NCBI GenBank assembly: GCA_029570205.1
Contig: JAKQSI010000128.1
Location: forward strand, 4,121-68,120
From: Candidatus Omnitrophota bacterium
GTDB taxonomy: Bacteria; Hinthialibacterota; Hinthialibacteria; Hinthialibacterales; JAKPRU01
Reading direction: 5' to 3'
DNA length: 64,000 bases
A model generated the notes under the pieces. It did not search any database and was not told the DNA's origin. It saw nothing but the letters and a program-made list of their open reading frames with translations. The translations under genes were made by a program, and so were the position numbers. How positions within the stretch are numbered: the first letter of the stretch is position 1; every line of letters begins with the position of its first letter. Shown here one piece after another: positions 1 through 9,297 of this stretch.

Positions 1-1
1 T

Positions 2-1171
2 GCCTGGGGACAACCGATACTGCTGGTTCCGTTTCACTGGCTGGGTAAGGGGCTGGGCCTGTTGTTTGCCGACACTCCCGATGGCGTGGAGAAATGGGCG
101 CTGACAAGCGTGACATTCAGTAGTGTTCTGGTGGGAGCCTTTCTGGTTCTGGCGGTACAGAACCTTGCGTTGGCATTGGGAGCGAACCGAAAGGGAGCTT
201 TGTTTGCCGCGATTGCCGCCGGTTGCGGGAGTTTTCTTTGGGTATACAGTCAGGACCTGTTTCGGAATCCCCTTGCGGCGCTTTTTTTGACACTCTCTGT
301 GGCACAGGTGTTGCGGATTCACGAACAACCGCATTCGCTCCATCTGTCCGGCCTGTTTTTCCTGCTGTTATTGCAGGTAAGAATCGACGGGATTCTGGCG
401 GCGCCGTTTATCCTCCTGTGGGTTGTCGGATCATCCATGGCGAATGGCGAATGGCGGATGGCCGATTATTTCAAATGGGCAAAGATGCGTCCGGTCATTG
501 TATGGGCGGTATGGTGTTTTGCGGGATTGGGACTGTGGGGATTAAACAATTGGATTCGATTCGGGAATCCGTTTCAGCACAAGATGCCGGGAGTCGCGTT
601 CAGCGAAAGCCTTCTGGTTTCCATTCCGGGATTTCTGTGGTCGAGCAACAAATCCATGTTTCTGTATTCTCCGGTGCTTCTGTTGACCCTGGCCGCGTTT
701 CCGTTTCTGTGGCGTAGACGAAGGACCGAGGCATTGCTGATTGCAGCGGTCAGCGTGGCTTACCTGATCTGGTACGGGAAATTTCATCACTGGTTCGGAG
801 GGATTTGCTGGGGGCCTCGTTACACAATCCTGTTCACGCCGTTACTTGTGTCCGTCATTGGTCCATGGCTGTCGGAGGAGATCGAGCGTATTCGTTGGCG
901 TTGGATTGTGTCATGGGCGGTTCTTGCGGCGGGAGTGTTTGTGCAGCTTCCTGCCCTGCTTGTGGAACAGAATGCGCACCCGGGGCTGCACCATCTTGGA
1001 GCAATCTGGGAAGATATCCTGCTCGGCAATCTCGACCCGTGGTGGGCGCGAACGTGGGAATGGAATCCGTGGTGGACAGCAGCTGGCGTTGTGTTGTTGA
1101 TCACGACGGCGGGGATTGGGGCGAGGTGCTTGGTCCGAGAGGAAGAGGGGGGCAGGGAGGTTGAGGGGTAA
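2..1171 (+). CDS. Multi-pass membrane protein, GT-C-type glycosyltransferase-like (5' end outside window)
   Basis: The frame is open to the left edge, so the true start lies upstream; a TTG at 62 is only an internal candidate. The visible 389 codons are mostly hydrophobic, with about eight membrane segments separated by short loops, and carry the WxxN...RFGNPF and CWGPRY loop motifs that I associate with bacterial GT-C/ArnT-like (PMT-type) polyprenyl-phosphate-sugar transferases. Such enzymes sit in the inner membrane and transfer sugars on the periplasmic side. The catalytic first loop, where the acidic residues should be, would be in the missing N-terminus, so the enzymatic role is inference. 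The C-terminus ends in a charged tail (REEEGGREVEG). Confidence 0.6.
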   Translation, partial: AWGQPILLVPFHWLGKGLGLLFADTPDGVEKWALTSVTFSSVLVGAFLVLAVQNLALALGANRKGALFAAIAAGCGSFLWVYSQDLFRNPLAALFLTLSVAQVLRIHEQPHSLHLSGLFFLLLLQVRIDGILAAPFILLWVVGSSMANGEWRMADYFKWAKMRPVIVWAVWCFAGLGLWGLNNWIRFGNPFQHKMPGVAFSESLLVSIPGFLWSSNKSMFLYSPVLLLTLAAFPFLWRRRRTEALLIAAVSVAYLIWYGKFHHWFGGICWGPRYTILFTPLLVSVIGPWLSEEIERIRWRWIVSWAVLAAGVFVQLPALLVEQNAHPGLHHLGAIWEDILLGNLDPWWARTWEWNPWWTAAGVVLLITTAGIGARCLVREEEGGREVEG

Positions 1172-1240
1172 AAGCGGATACGACAGACAGCACGGATAAG
1201 ACAAATGGGAAGTCTCGGATGTAGAATCAATCCGGTGATT

Positions 1241-1280
1241 CCCTCGCCCCGATCCTCTCCCAAGGCGAAGGGAGAAGAGG
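1241..1280. repeat. Dispersed CCCTC/GGGAGA palindromic repeat
   Basis: CCCTCGCCCC followed by TCCTCTCCC and, after a short loop, GGGAGAAGAGG forms an imperfect hairpin. Sister copies lie at 3355-3400, 8264-8306, 16456-16502 and 37955-38022, always intergenic. No T-tract follows, so I treat it as a REP-like repeat and not a terminator. Confidence 0.55.
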
Positions 1281-1374
1281 CGATGTCGGTTACGGGACTC
1301 TAGGAATTCCGTTCGGAGACAATACAATCAGGGGCAAACGGATGGGAACAGGAAGCAATGAAGGAGAATGGACT

Positions 1375-2718
1375 ATGACGCAGTTGAATCGCAGGCGATT
1401 CTTGACCGGGTCCGCCGGCGCGGGGGCGGCGCTTTCCATTCTGGCTCCTGGCCTGAGAGCAGTCGGCGCCAACGAACGAATCCGTGTCGGCGTGATGGGG
1501 GTCGGCGGGCGTGGTAGCTATTTGGCTCCCATGTTCGCCCGTTGCGAGAATGTCGAGATTGCCTGCCTGTGCGATGTCAATCAAAAGGCGTTCGGTAATT
1601 GCATCGACAAGATCGAAGAAGTCCAAGGTAAACGTCCGCGCACAGAAACCGATTTCCGTCGCATGATGGAGGACCCGGAGATTCACGCGATTCTGAACGC
1701 CACTCCGGACCACTGGCACGCTCTGGGAACAATTACCGCCTGCCGGGCCGGAAAGGATGTCTACGTAGAGAAACCGGCGTCGCACAATATCTGGGAAGGT
1801 CGGAAGATGGTGGAGGCGGCACGAAAATACGAGCGAATTGTCCAGGTGGGCACACAAACCCGCAGCGGGGAATATGCCCGCGAGGCCGTGGAACTTCTTC
1901 GCTCCGGCAAAATCGGCAAGATTCCCTTTGTGCGGGTCTCCAACATCCTCTGGAAAGGACCGTTGGAACCACATCCCGATGAGCCGGTCCCGGAAGGATT
2001 GGATTACGATACCTGGCTGGGCGCGGCCCCGCTTCGACCTTACAACCGAAATCGCCACTATGGCGGATGCTGGAACTGGTTCTGGGATTATTCCGGAGGA
2101 GATATCATTAACGACGCGATTCACCAAATCGATCTCGCGCGCTGGGCCATCTGGAAAACATACCCCAAGTCGGTCTCGTCAACCGGCGGACTTTTCGTTT
2201 TGCAGGACGGACGTGATTGCCCGGACACCCAGGTCGCTACCTGTGATTTCGACGATATGACGCTCGTCTTCGAAATGACGATGTGGACAAAGTACATCAT
2301 CAAGACGCCGCAGGAGATCCGCGACAGCCACACGTTAATGCCCGAATGGTCGCACAACGCTACCAAGATCGAATTGTACGGCACGGATGGAATGATGACA
2401 TTGGGCCGTCACGGCGGCGGATACGAGATTTACGGAATCGAGGGACAAGATACGATTTCCCGACCCGGTGACGAATCCACCAAGGCCCATATCCGTAACT
2501 TTTTCGATTGTGTTCGAAGCCGCAAAAGGCCGAATGCGGATATCGAAGAGGGACATTTGTCTACTAACCTGAGCCACCTGGGAAATATCTCGTACCGCGT
2601 GGGCGGCAGGAAACTCGACTACGATGGAGAAGCGGAAAGGTTTATCGATGATCGTGAGGCGAATCGGTTAGTCAAGCGCAAGTACAGAAAGCCATGGGAA
2701 GTGCCGGAGAAGGTATGA
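1375..2718 (+). CDS. Gfo/Idh/MocA-family oxidoreductase with Tat signal
   Basis: A 447-aa NAD(P)-dependent sugar or inositol-type dehydrogenase. I choose ATG 1375 because AAGGAG stands at 1361-1366; the longer frame from ATG 1342 has no ribosome site. The N-terminus NRRRFLTGSAGAGAAL is a twin-arginine signal, so the protein is probably exported folded with its cofactor. A Rossmann motif GVGGRG follows at about residues 42-47, then the family signatures ATPDHWHA and EKPASHNIWE (the latter with the conserved EKP lysine) in the N-terminal half. The C-terminal half is the usual dimerisation/substrate domain. Length is normal. A SIS isomerase and ROK kinase follow in the same direction, suggesting a sugar-processing run. 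The substrate cannot be read from sequence. Confidence 0.88.
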   Translation: MTQLNRRRFLTGSAGAGAALSILAPGLRAVGANERIRVGVMGVGGRGSYLAPMFARCENVEIACLCDVNQKAFGNCIDKIEEVQGKRPRTETDFRRMMEDPEIHAILNATPDHWHALGTITACRAGKDVYVEKPASHNIWEGRKMVEAARKYERIVQVGTQTRSGEYAREAVELLRSGKIGKIPFVRVSNILWKGPLEPHPDEPVPEGLDYDTWLGAAPLRPYNRNRHYGGCWNWFWDYSGGDIINDAIHQIDLARWAIWKTYPKSVSSTGGLFVLQDGRDCPDTQVATCDFDDMTLVFEMTMWTKYIIKTPQEIRDSHTLMPEWSHNATKIELYGTDGMMTLGRHGGGYEIYGIEGQDTISRPGDESTKAHIRNFFDCVRSRKRPNADIEEGHLSTNLSHLGNISYRVGGRKLDYDGEAERFIDDREANRLVKRKYRKPWEVPEKV

Positions 2719-2735
2719 TACAGGATCGGCGATCG

Positions 2736-2762
2736 TGACAGGCTCAGAGACCTGTCCTGCCG
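2736..2762. repeat. Short palindromic repeat (GACAGG...CCTGTC)
   Basis: GACAGG and CCTGTC are separated by eight bases. It resembles the GACAGGC/GCCTGTC cores of the repeats at 24911-25160, 20036-20062 and 49726-49783. No T-run follows. Confidence 0.35.
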
Positions 2763-2786
2763 ACTTCATAAAAACTTGGAGGAATT

Positions 2787-3353
2787 ATGAGCGCCAAAAG
2801 CTATTTTGAGAGACTGAATCGAGAACTCGAAAAACTGGATTTACGCGAGATTGAGGATCTGGTAGACGCCATCCACAAAGCGTACCAGGATGGTCGATTT
2901 GTGTTCATTATCGGAAACGGCGGCAGCGGAGCAAATGCCTCCCATCTGTGCGAGGATCTCGGCAAAGGGACATTGACCGATTTCGAGAAACAGAAACGCC
3001 TCAAGGTCATCAGTCTGACAGACAACAGCCCCTATATTCTCGCGTGGGGCAATGACGAGGGATACGACCGGATTTTTGTGGAGCAGCTCAAGAACCTGGC
3101 ATCGCCGGGGGACTTGTTGATTGCAATCAGCGGTTCCGGCAACAGCCCCAATATCCTTCGGGCGGTTGAATGGGCCAACCGGAACGGGATGATTACATTC
3201 GGTGTGACAGGCTATGATGGCGGGCAGCTGAAAAAGATCGCAAAGAAGAACTGGCATGTGCCCTGTATGGATATGGGCATGGCCGAGGCCGTTCACGGGG
3301 TGGTTTTTCATTACCTGGTGGAGGAGTTGCGGGAGCGGTTTAAAGCGGCGTGA
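2787..3353 (+). CDS. SIS-domain phosphosugar isomerase (GmhA-like)
   Basis: 188 aa, one SIS domain. ATG 2787 has GGAGG at 2778-2782. Motifs are FIIGNGGSGANASH for the phosphate-binding turn and AISGSGNSPNI for the second phosphate loop, in the arrangement of sedoheptulose-7-phosphate isomerases; EDLGKG after the first loop also fits that group. The cytoplasmic enzyme would make heptose-7-phosphate for surface glycans, but SIS proteins are broad and another aldose/ketose phosphate is possible. It sits between a sugar dehydrogenase and a ROK kinase with short gaps (68 and 72 bases), so co-transcription is likely. Confidence 0.82.
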   Translation: MSAKSYFERLNRELEKLDLREIEDLVDAIHKAYQDGRFVFIIGNGGSGANASHLCEDLGKGTLTDFEKQKRLKVISLTDNSPYILAWGNDEGYDRIFVEQLKNLASPGDLLIAISGSGNSPNILRAVEWANRNGMITFGVTGYDGGQLKKIAKKNWHVPCMDMGMAEAVHGVVFHYLVEELRERFKAA

Positions 3354-3354
3354 A

Positions 3355-3400
3355 CCTCACTCCCCGGCCCCTTTCCAAGTATGGAAAGGAAGAGAAGAGG
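3355..3400. repeat. Dispersed CCCTC/GGAAAG palindromic repeat
   Basis: CTCACTCCCCGGCCCCTTTCC, a short loop, then GGAAAGGAAGAGAAGAGG; same architecture as the copies at 1241 and 8264. Confidence 0.5.
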
Positions 3401-3425
3401 GCATCTTTGCGAAGGAGGAGCGTCC

Positions 3426-4373
3426 ATGACGAGATACGGGATTGGTGTTGAGATCGGCGGGACGAAGCTACAGGTGGGAACCGGTCATGGCGGTTCGGAA
3501 CTCACCCGCCGGTGTCGGAAAAAGGTCGATCCCTCCGGCGGCGCGCAACGCATTCTTCAGGACCTGACCGGCATGGTTCCCGAACTCCTTCAGGAAACAG
3601 GGATCTCCCGTTCGGATGTGGCGGGTGTCGGAATCGGATTCGGTGGTCCCGTTGACAGCAAACGCGGATATACCCTGGTTTCGCATCAGATTGATGGATG
3701 GGACTCGTTTCCTCTTCAACAGTGGGCGCAGGAACAGTGGGAATTTCCAACACGTATCCAGAATGATGCCAGTCTCGCCGGGTATGCAGAGGCCATTGCC
3801 GGAGCCGGTAAGGGATGCGAGCGAGTATTTTACATAACCATTGGAAGCGGCATCGGTGGAGGCTGGATTCACAAGGGAATCATCGACGAGGGCCAGGGGC
3901 TTGGAGCGGCGGAGATCGGCCACAATTGGGTTCCCCATCCCGTGACCGGTAAACCCGAAAAACTGGAATGGATTTGCTCCGGCTGGTCCATTGCCAAACG
4001 CGCGGTCGAATACCTGGAAAGCGGCAAGCCCTCGGTAATCACGAACCTGGTGAATGGGAATCTGGAAGAGATTTCTGCAGAGATTGTTTACAAGGCGGCT
4101 GAGATGGACGACCCGCTTGCGCTCACCATCCTTGGCGAAACCTGTGAGACACTCGGCTTGGCCATCGCGAATGTTTTTGCCCTGCTCCACCCCGAAAAGG
4201 TGATTATCGGCGGCGGCGTCTCTCTCATGGGGGACCTGTTCTGGGACCGGTTGAAAGATGCGGTCGGGAGGCGGATATTCGGCCCGTTCCGGGATTCCTG
4301 GTGCATCGCAAGAGCGGCCTTGGGGGAGGATGTGGTCGTGGTGGGGGGAGTGTTGCTGGCGCTCTCAGGGTAA
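3426..4373 (+). CDS. ROK-family sugar kinase / regulator-like protein
   Basis: 315 aa from ATG 3426, which has GAAGGAGGA at 3411-3419; the frame extends to 3381 but lacks a site there. The N-terminal phosphate loop GVEIGGTKLQVG, the central DASLAGYAEA and ITIGSGIGGG segments and C-terminal GGGVS are the ASKHA/ROK hallmarks. There is no N-terminal helix-turn-helix, so a kinase is favoured over a repressor. The usual ROK zinc motif (CxCGxxGC) is absent: EIGHNWV runs on without the cysteine cluster, so this belongs to a zinc-less branch. Probably phosphorylates a hexose or amino sugar made or used by the upstream dehydrogenase and SIS isomerase. Confidence 0.82.
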   Translation: MTRYGIGVEIGGTKLQVGTGHGGSELTRRCRKKVDPSGGAQRILQDLTGMVPELLQETGISRSDVAGVGIGFGGPVDSKRGYTLVSHQIDGWDSFPLQQWAQEQWEFPTRIQNDASLAGYAEAIAGAGKGCERVFYITIGSGIGGGWIHKGIIDEGQGLGAAEIGHNWVPHPVTGKPEKLEWICSGWSIAKRAVEYLESGKPSVITNLVNGNLEEISAEIVYKAAEMDDPLALTILGETCETLGLAIANVFALLHPEKVIIGGGVSLMGDLFWDRLKDAVGRRIFGPFRDSWCIARAALGEDVVVVGGVLLALSG

Positions 4374-4515
4374 GCACAGACACACGGACTGAAGGAAGAA
4401 TGTCTGGCGCAATCCCTTCGGTTTTCTGCATTGATAGAGGGGTGTTGTCATGATACATTCCAAGTAATGATTCAATCCGATGAATTCGACTCCTTTCGTG
4501 AACGGAGCGCTTTTG

Positions 4516-7053
4516 ATGAGACGATGGGTTTGGGTTCTTGTGTCACTGATTTGTTGCAGTGGGGTTTTCGCGGGTGATTCGTATATCTTTCATTTAAAAA
4601 ACGGTCAACGTCTTGTCGGCGAAATCGCGGCTGAAAATGATGCTTCCGTGACGATTGAAACACGGGATGGTCGTGTTACTGTCCGCAAGGAAGAAATTGA
4701 ATCCCGCACTCCCCATTTGGTTGACCGGGAGAAAATCGGGCAGGCCGAGCAATTCGTGGTGGAAAAACGGCATTTGGAGGCGATCCTGCTGTTTCGGGAT
4801 GCGTACAGCGCCGCCCAGGATCCCAAAATCAGAGAAGAGGGACAGCGGAGAATTGAGGAAGTGGCCGACCGGTGGGTCGAGCAGTCTTCCAGGCGTTCCG
4901 GGGCCGAATTGGACTGGTCGGATGCCGACAATCTGGTGAAGATTGAAGGATTGATCGAGTCTGCCGATGTGCTGGAACGGCTGAAAGCGGAGGCCCGGCG
5001 GATTCGTGAAGTGAGAGCCGTGTATCTCGATTCCGTCGCGGAGGGGTTTATGAAGGCGGGGAAATATGCGGAAGCGGCGGAGATATACAGGGATCTACAG
5101 AACCACGGATTTCCCCGCCCGTCCCAGCTGGCCAATGCCTATCTTCGGCAGGCAATTTCTTTAACCGGCCCAACCGACAGGGACCTTTCGAAAGCCTTGC
5201 GCCTGTTAGAGCAGGCGCAAGCGGCCGATCCGAATGTGGTCCTTGTCCATCTGTATCTGGCGCATGTTTATCTGGAATTGGGTGATCTCGATGCCGCGAT
5301 GGGGCAATTCCGTCTGGCGGTTCCTCACTATGCCGAATTTGCCGGGGCGGATAAGAACCTCTTTGACCGAATTTCCGCTCGTCTGGCCCGCGTCTCTCGA
5401 TTTCCTACGTTTGCCCCTATCCCCACGGTTTCTCCGGAGCGGATTGCCAATCCGCAGCGGACCACGAAGCAAAAGGTTCGATTCTGGTTCTGGGATGCGA
5501 AACGGGCCTATTATTCCGGGTCCTGGAAGGATTTTTTCAAGAAACACTGGCTTTACATGGCGGCTGTGATCGGAGCGGTTCTTGTTCTCTGGTATCTGCC
5601 CTGGCGCTATGTCCGGCACGATTTTTCCCGACGCACGATGATGGGGCCAAACTGGAGCACAATAGCGTTCTTCACGGGCATATTCGGTTTCCTGGCTTAC
5701 CTGGTCATGCGGACATTCCAGGAGATTCGTGTGCCCCGCTGCAAGCGTTGCGGATACAACCTGGCCAGAGCGAGCGACTATACGGATTACGATTACCATC
5801 ATTGCCCCAGCTGCAAGGCTCCCATCCGGCCTGTGTTCACCCTCAGCCAGGAAATCGTCGGTCGCGCACGGATGCTGGCAGCGATGGGTTCCGCTTCGTC
5901 CCTGGAAACCGGGTCCGAGGAAGAACTGTTCCAGATTCTTTGTCTTCATGCGTTCCGGTCCCGTGCGCAAGAGGTGGTGATGGAGCCGAACGGGAAGGAC
6001 CTGACTGTTTTTTTTGAGGTGGATGGGATTCGATACCAGGTTTTCCAGATTCCCCAGTCAACCTTGAAGTTCCTTCTTCCTATTGCCCGTAAAAAAGCGA
6101 ATATCGAAGCCTCCGCGCCGTTTCCCCAGAAAGGATATTTCATTTCCAGTCTCGGCGAGGCGGATGTGGAGATCCGCTTGAGTATTACGCCCGGCGATCT
6201 GGGAGAGACATTTCGAATGCGTCTGACAGACCGACGAGAGTCGTTGCCGAACCTGGCGCAAATCGGTTTGAATGATCGTCAGCAAACGATCATCAAGGAA
6301 GAATTGGCAAAGCCGTCAGGGATGATTGTCATTGCTGGGCCGCCAAAATCGGGCAAGACGACTCTGGCGTATGCCATGCTGGCCTATCTCAACGACGGGC
6401 GTCATTACATGGCCTCCATCGAAAAGAGCATTCAGGCGGAGGTTCCGGGGGTTACTCAGATTGAGGAAGGTCGGGGCGGGATGTATGGCAGACAGATCAT
6501 CGAAGCCGTTGTTCGCCAGAATGTGAATGTGCTGTTTGTCGATGAAATTCGGGATCGCGAGAGCGCAGAGTATTTGTTGGGGATTTCCTCCACGAATCGG
6601 CAAACGATTGTTTGCCTGGAGAGCGCCGATACGGTACATGCATTGGAGCGTTTTCTTAACAACGACCTTCCACCGGAAATGCTCGCCAGTAGTCTCAATT
6701 TGATAGTCGCTGTCCGATTGGTTCGAAAATTGTGTCCGGCGTGTAAGACCGAGGGCAAGATAAGGGCGAAGGACCTGGAGCGGCTTGGTCTGTCTCCCGA
6801 TGCTGTTGCCTCCGCGCGGGTGTATGTCCACACAGGTTGTGAGGAGTGTATGCGATCGGGGTACCGTGGCCGAACCGGTGTTTTCGAGGTCTTGTCCATT
6901 TCGGGCGATCTCAAACAGGCCATTGCCGCAAACAGACCCAAAGAAGAGATTCTTCGTATAGCGGCCTCGGCAAGGCCGGGTGTGTTGAAAAGGCATGTAT
7001 TGGAGAAGGTTCTTGCGGGTGTGACGGATTTCGACGCCATAGCCGGTTTCTGA
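4516..7053 (+). CDS. Membrane-anchored GspE/PilB-type ATPase with secreted TPR front end
   Basis: 845 aa from ATG 4516 (GGAG at 4504-4507; a further in-frame ATG at 4480 lacks a good site). Order seen: signal peptide or membrane anchor (1-19, ending FAGDS), a short SH3-like segment IFHLKNGQRLVGEI, TPR-like helices to about residue 290, two membrane segments near 341-363 and 380-403, a zinc ribbon CKRCGYN...CPSCKAP near 408-434, then a GspE N2-like region and the secretion ATPase core. Walker A is GPPKSGKTT (about 608-616), Walker B LFVDEIRDRESAEY, and a C-terminal four-cysteine site CPACK...CEECMRSGYRGRTGVFEVL. The ATPase half would be cytoplasmic and the TPR half periplasmic. Family members are normally soluble, so the fusion is unusual. 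No other pilus or secretion gene is nearby. Confidence 0.8.
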   Translation: MRRWVWVLVSLICCSGVFAGDSYIFHLKNGQRLVGEIAAENDASVTIETRDGRVTVRKEEIESRTPHLVDREKIGQAEQFVVEKRHLEAILLFRDAYSAAQDPKIREEGQRRIEEVADRWVEQSSRRSGAELDWSDADNLVKIEGLIESADVLERLKAEARRIREVRAVYLDSVAEGFMKAGKYAEAAEIYRDLQNHGFPRPSQLANAYLRQAISLTGPTDRDLSKALRLLEQAQAADPNVVLVHLYLAHVYLELGDLDAAMGQFRLAVPHYAEFAGADKNLFDRISARLARVSRFPTFAPIPTVSPERIANPQRTTKQKVRFWFWDAKRAYYSGSWKDFFKKHWLYMAAVIGAVLVLWYLPWRYVRHDFSRRTMMGPNWSTIAFFTGIFGFLAYLVMRTFQEIRVPRCKRCGYNLARASDYTDYDYHHCPSCKAPIRPVFTLSQEIVGRARMLAAMGSASSLETGSEEELFQILCLHAFRSRAQEVVMEPNGKDLTVFFEVDGIRYQVFQIPQSTLKFLLPIARKKANIEASAPFPQKGYFISSLGEADVEIRLSITPGDLGETFRMRLTDRRESLPNLAQIGLNDRQQTIIKEELAKPSGMIVIAGPPKSGKTTLAYAMLAYLNDGRHYMASIEKSIQAEVPGVTQIEEGRGGMYGRQIIEAVVRQNVNVLFVDEIRDRESAEYLLGISSTNRQTIVCLESADTVHALERFLNNDLPPEMLASSLNLIVAVRLVRKLCPACKTEGKIRAKDLERLGLSPDAVASARVYVHTGCEECMRSGYRGRTGVFEVLSISGDLKQAIAANRPKEEILRIAASARPGVLKRHVLEKVLAGVTDFDAIAGF

Positions 7054-7150
7054 TCTCTTGACTGTACGGCAATCTTGACTCAGCGCGTTGCACATCGGTA
7101 GCCTTAAATCGGGCCTGGGAAGGCCCGATCTGATCCCTTCCAGGCGGATT

Positions 7151-8251
7151 ATGAGCATAATCTCCCCAGCAATTTCGTTTTCCCCCGGATTGTCGCCCAG
7201 CAGAAAAACTTCTGTCGGTCTGGCGCAGGTCTGGGAACCGATTGCGGAGGAGATGGTTGCGGCCCAGGACCTTTACCGCGAAATGATTTTGGCATCGTCG
7301 GAACGAAATTACTTTCACGAGATACTTACCGGCAGCGGGGCCTATATTCCGGAAGAGTATCGTCTGGGAATTGTCGAGCGAATCGGGCGTCATTTTCTGG
7401 GCACGGAGGGAAAGTGGATTCGGGCCGGTCTGGTGCTTCTTTCCGCCCATTCGTTTGGTGCGCACAGTCCCTCGGTTCGGAAGGTGGCCGTGGCCGTGGA
7501 ACTTGTCCATCTTGCCACGCTGACTCACGATGATGTAATTGACGAAGCCGAAATGCGGCGGGGGCTTGTCTCGGTTTGTCACGGATGGGGCAATTCCATC
7601 GCCGTGCTGATGGGCGATTTCCTTTTTTCAAAAGCGTTGAAATTGGTCTTGGAGAGCCGTTCGGTTGCCTCTCAAGAGGCTCTGGCGGTCGCGAGCGGTC
7701 AAATGTGTGTCGGGGAGATCAAACAACTGCGTCATGTCCATGGATTTCATACATCGGAGACGGAGTACCTGGAGACCATTGAGAACAAGACGGCTGCGTT
7801 AATGGCCGCCTGCACCCAGTCCGGGGCGGAACTGGCCGGGTGTCGCCCGGGCACGGTTAAGATGTTCTCCCGAATCGGACTGGATATCGGGATGGCTTTT
7901 CAGATTGTCGATGACATCCTTGATTATACCTCCACGTTGCGCACGATGGGCAAAGAGCAGGGAGGCGATCTTCGAAACGGCAAATTGACACTGCCCCTCA
8001 TCCACCTGCTTCAACGACGCCCCGATCTGTTGAAGACAATCCGCGAAGTGGATTATTCGGGCGGATTCGTAGAGAAATTGCGCAAGCAGATGCTGGAGGA
8101 GGGATCGCTGGAATACTCGTATGATCTTGCGCGGCGATATATCGGACGTGCCCGGGAGTCGTTGAACAATTTACGTGAATCGAGTAAGAATCCCGATGGT
8201 ATCGACAGCCTTCTGACCCTCTCGGAATTGATTCTTTCTCGCGATTCGTAG
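7151..8251 (+). CDS. Polyprenyl diphosphate synthase (trans-isoprenyl, IspB/HepT type)
   Basis: 366 aa from ATG 7151; an in-frame TTG at 7088 would add 21 residues but has no ribosome site. First aspartate-rich motif HDDVIDEAEMRRG begins at about D127 and the second, DDILDYT, at D254, both bind magnesium-diphosphate. KWIRAGLVLLSA matches the substrate-binding region though the usual GKRIRP is changed to GKWIRA. The product is most likely a medium-chain (C35-C50) diphosphate for quinone side chains or lipid carriers. The following FemAB-like and glycosyltransferase genes point to envelope synthesis, but polyprenyl synthases are often solitary. Confidence 0.88.
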   Translation: MSIISPAISFSPGLSPSRKTSVGLAQVWEPIAEEMVAAQDLYREMILASSERNYFHEILTGSGAYIPEEYRLGIVERIGRHFLGTEGKWIRAGLVLLSAHSFGAHSPSVRKVAVAVELVHLATLTHDDVIDEAEMRRGLVSVCHGWGNSIAVLMGDFLFSKALKLVLESRSVASQEALAVASGQMCVGEIKQLRHVHGFHTSETEYLETIENKTAALMAACTQSGAELAGCRPGTVKMFSRIGLDIGMAFQIVDDILDYTSTLRTMGKEQGGDLRNGKLTLPLIHLLQRRPDLLKTIREVDYSGGFVEKLRKQMLEEGSLEYSYDLARRYIGRARESLNNLRESSKNPDGIDSLLTLSELILSRDS

Positions 8252-8263
8252 CGGCCCGGAGAG

Positions 8264-8306
8264 TCCCTCACCCCGGCCCTCTCCCGGAGAGAGAGGGAAA
8301 AGAGGG
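8264..8306. repeat. Dispersed CCCTC/GGGAGA palindromic repeat
   Basis: CCCTCACCCCGGCCCTCTCC followed by GGAGAGAGAGGG, a copy of the family at 1241 and 37955, lying between two same-direction genes. Confidence 0.55.
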
Positions 8307-8313
8307 AAGCCAA

Positions 8314-9297
8314 GTGGGTATTTGTGCCATGCCCTCTTTAGAATGTGAGGTGTTCCGCGGCGTATCGGAAGCCGAATGGCTGGCGCACTTGCGTGAAGTG
8401 GGAGTCTATTCCTTTTTTCAAACTCCCGCCTGGTGTAATGCCCTGTGTCGTTTCCATCCCGCCTTTCAGAATGAGACCGTAATTTTCCAATCCGGCGGCG
8501 CCCGATTTCTGCTTCCCCTGGTGTCTGTTCGAAAAGGGCCGGGGATTGTCTCGCTGGAATCTATGCCGTGGGGGACCTATGGTGGATGGATTGCGAAACG
8601 GGTTCCAACCGAGGAGGAAGAACGCCGGTGGATTCAATCGCTTCTGAATATCACTCGACCTCAGGTTTCCATCATTTGTCGCCCCGGGGCTTCATACTCT
8701 GAAAAACCGGATCGGTTCCGCGAGATGGAAACGCATATATTGGACCTGTCTCAGGGGTTTGAGCATATCTGGGAGCATTGCTTTGCAGCGCGGAATCGCA
8801 CAAAAATCCGCAAAGCCGCACGCCATGGGTTGGAGGTATTCATCGACAATAGCGCGCGTGGGATGGAGGCTTACAAAAGGCTTTATCGCCTGTCCATGGA
8901 ACGCTGGGCGGGCGATCTGGCATTTGATCCCGACTTCCTGGATCAATGGATCGACGCACCGGCGGAGCAGGTTTCTTTGTGGTTGTGCAAGTTTCAAGGC
9001 GAGATTGTTGCAGGGACGCTGCTTTTTTATTCACCGACAGAAGCGCATTATTGGAGCGGCGCATCGAACCTGGAGTTCAGCCGAGTTCATGCAAACAACT
9101 TTCTGATCAGCCGTACGATTGAGGATGCGGTTCGGCGGGGATGTCGATCCTACAATTTCGGTTCCAGCGCGGGGCTGGAGGGGGTGATTCAGTTCAAGGA
9201 ACAATTCGGGCCGGAACGGGTTCCGTACCGAAACTCGGTGTTCATGCATCCGGTTTGGCGCGGCCTTTGGAGTCTCAAAGCGTGGCTGAGAAAATGA
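8314..9297 (+). CDS. FemAB/GNAT-fold acyl- or aminoacyl-transferase-like protein
   Basis: 327 aa if GTG 8314 (AGGGAAG just upstream) is used; ATG 8329 would give 322. The sequence has the FemAB/CelD double-GNAT pattern: FFQTPAWCNAL near the N-terminus, a central RNRTKIRKAARHGLEVF segment typical of peptidoglycan-bridge/PEP-CTERM-associated FemAB proteins, and the C-terminal HYWSGAS...NFGSSAGLEGVIQFKEQFG block. No membrane segment is seen, so it acts in the cytoplasm or at the membrane face. Its stop overlaps the start of the next glycosyltransferase by four bases (ATGA), implying translational coupling and a shared surface-polymer role. The acyl group and acceptor are not predictable. Confidence 0.72.
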   Translation: MGICAMPSLECEVFRGVSEAEWLAHLREVGVYSFFQTPAWCNALCRFHPAFQNETVIFQSGGARFLLPLVSVRKGPGIVSLESMPWGTYGGWIAKRVPTEEEERRWIQSLLNITRPQVSIICRPGASYSEKPDRFREMETHILDLSQGFEHIWEHCFAARNRTKIRKAARHGLEVFIDNSARGMEAYKRLYRLSMERWAGDLAFDPDFLDQWIDAPAEQVSLWLCKFQGEIVAGTLLFYSPTEAHYWSGASNLEFSRVHANNFLISRTIEDAVRRGCRSYNFGSSAGLEGVIQFKEQFGPERVPYRNSVFMHPVWRGLWSLKAWLRK

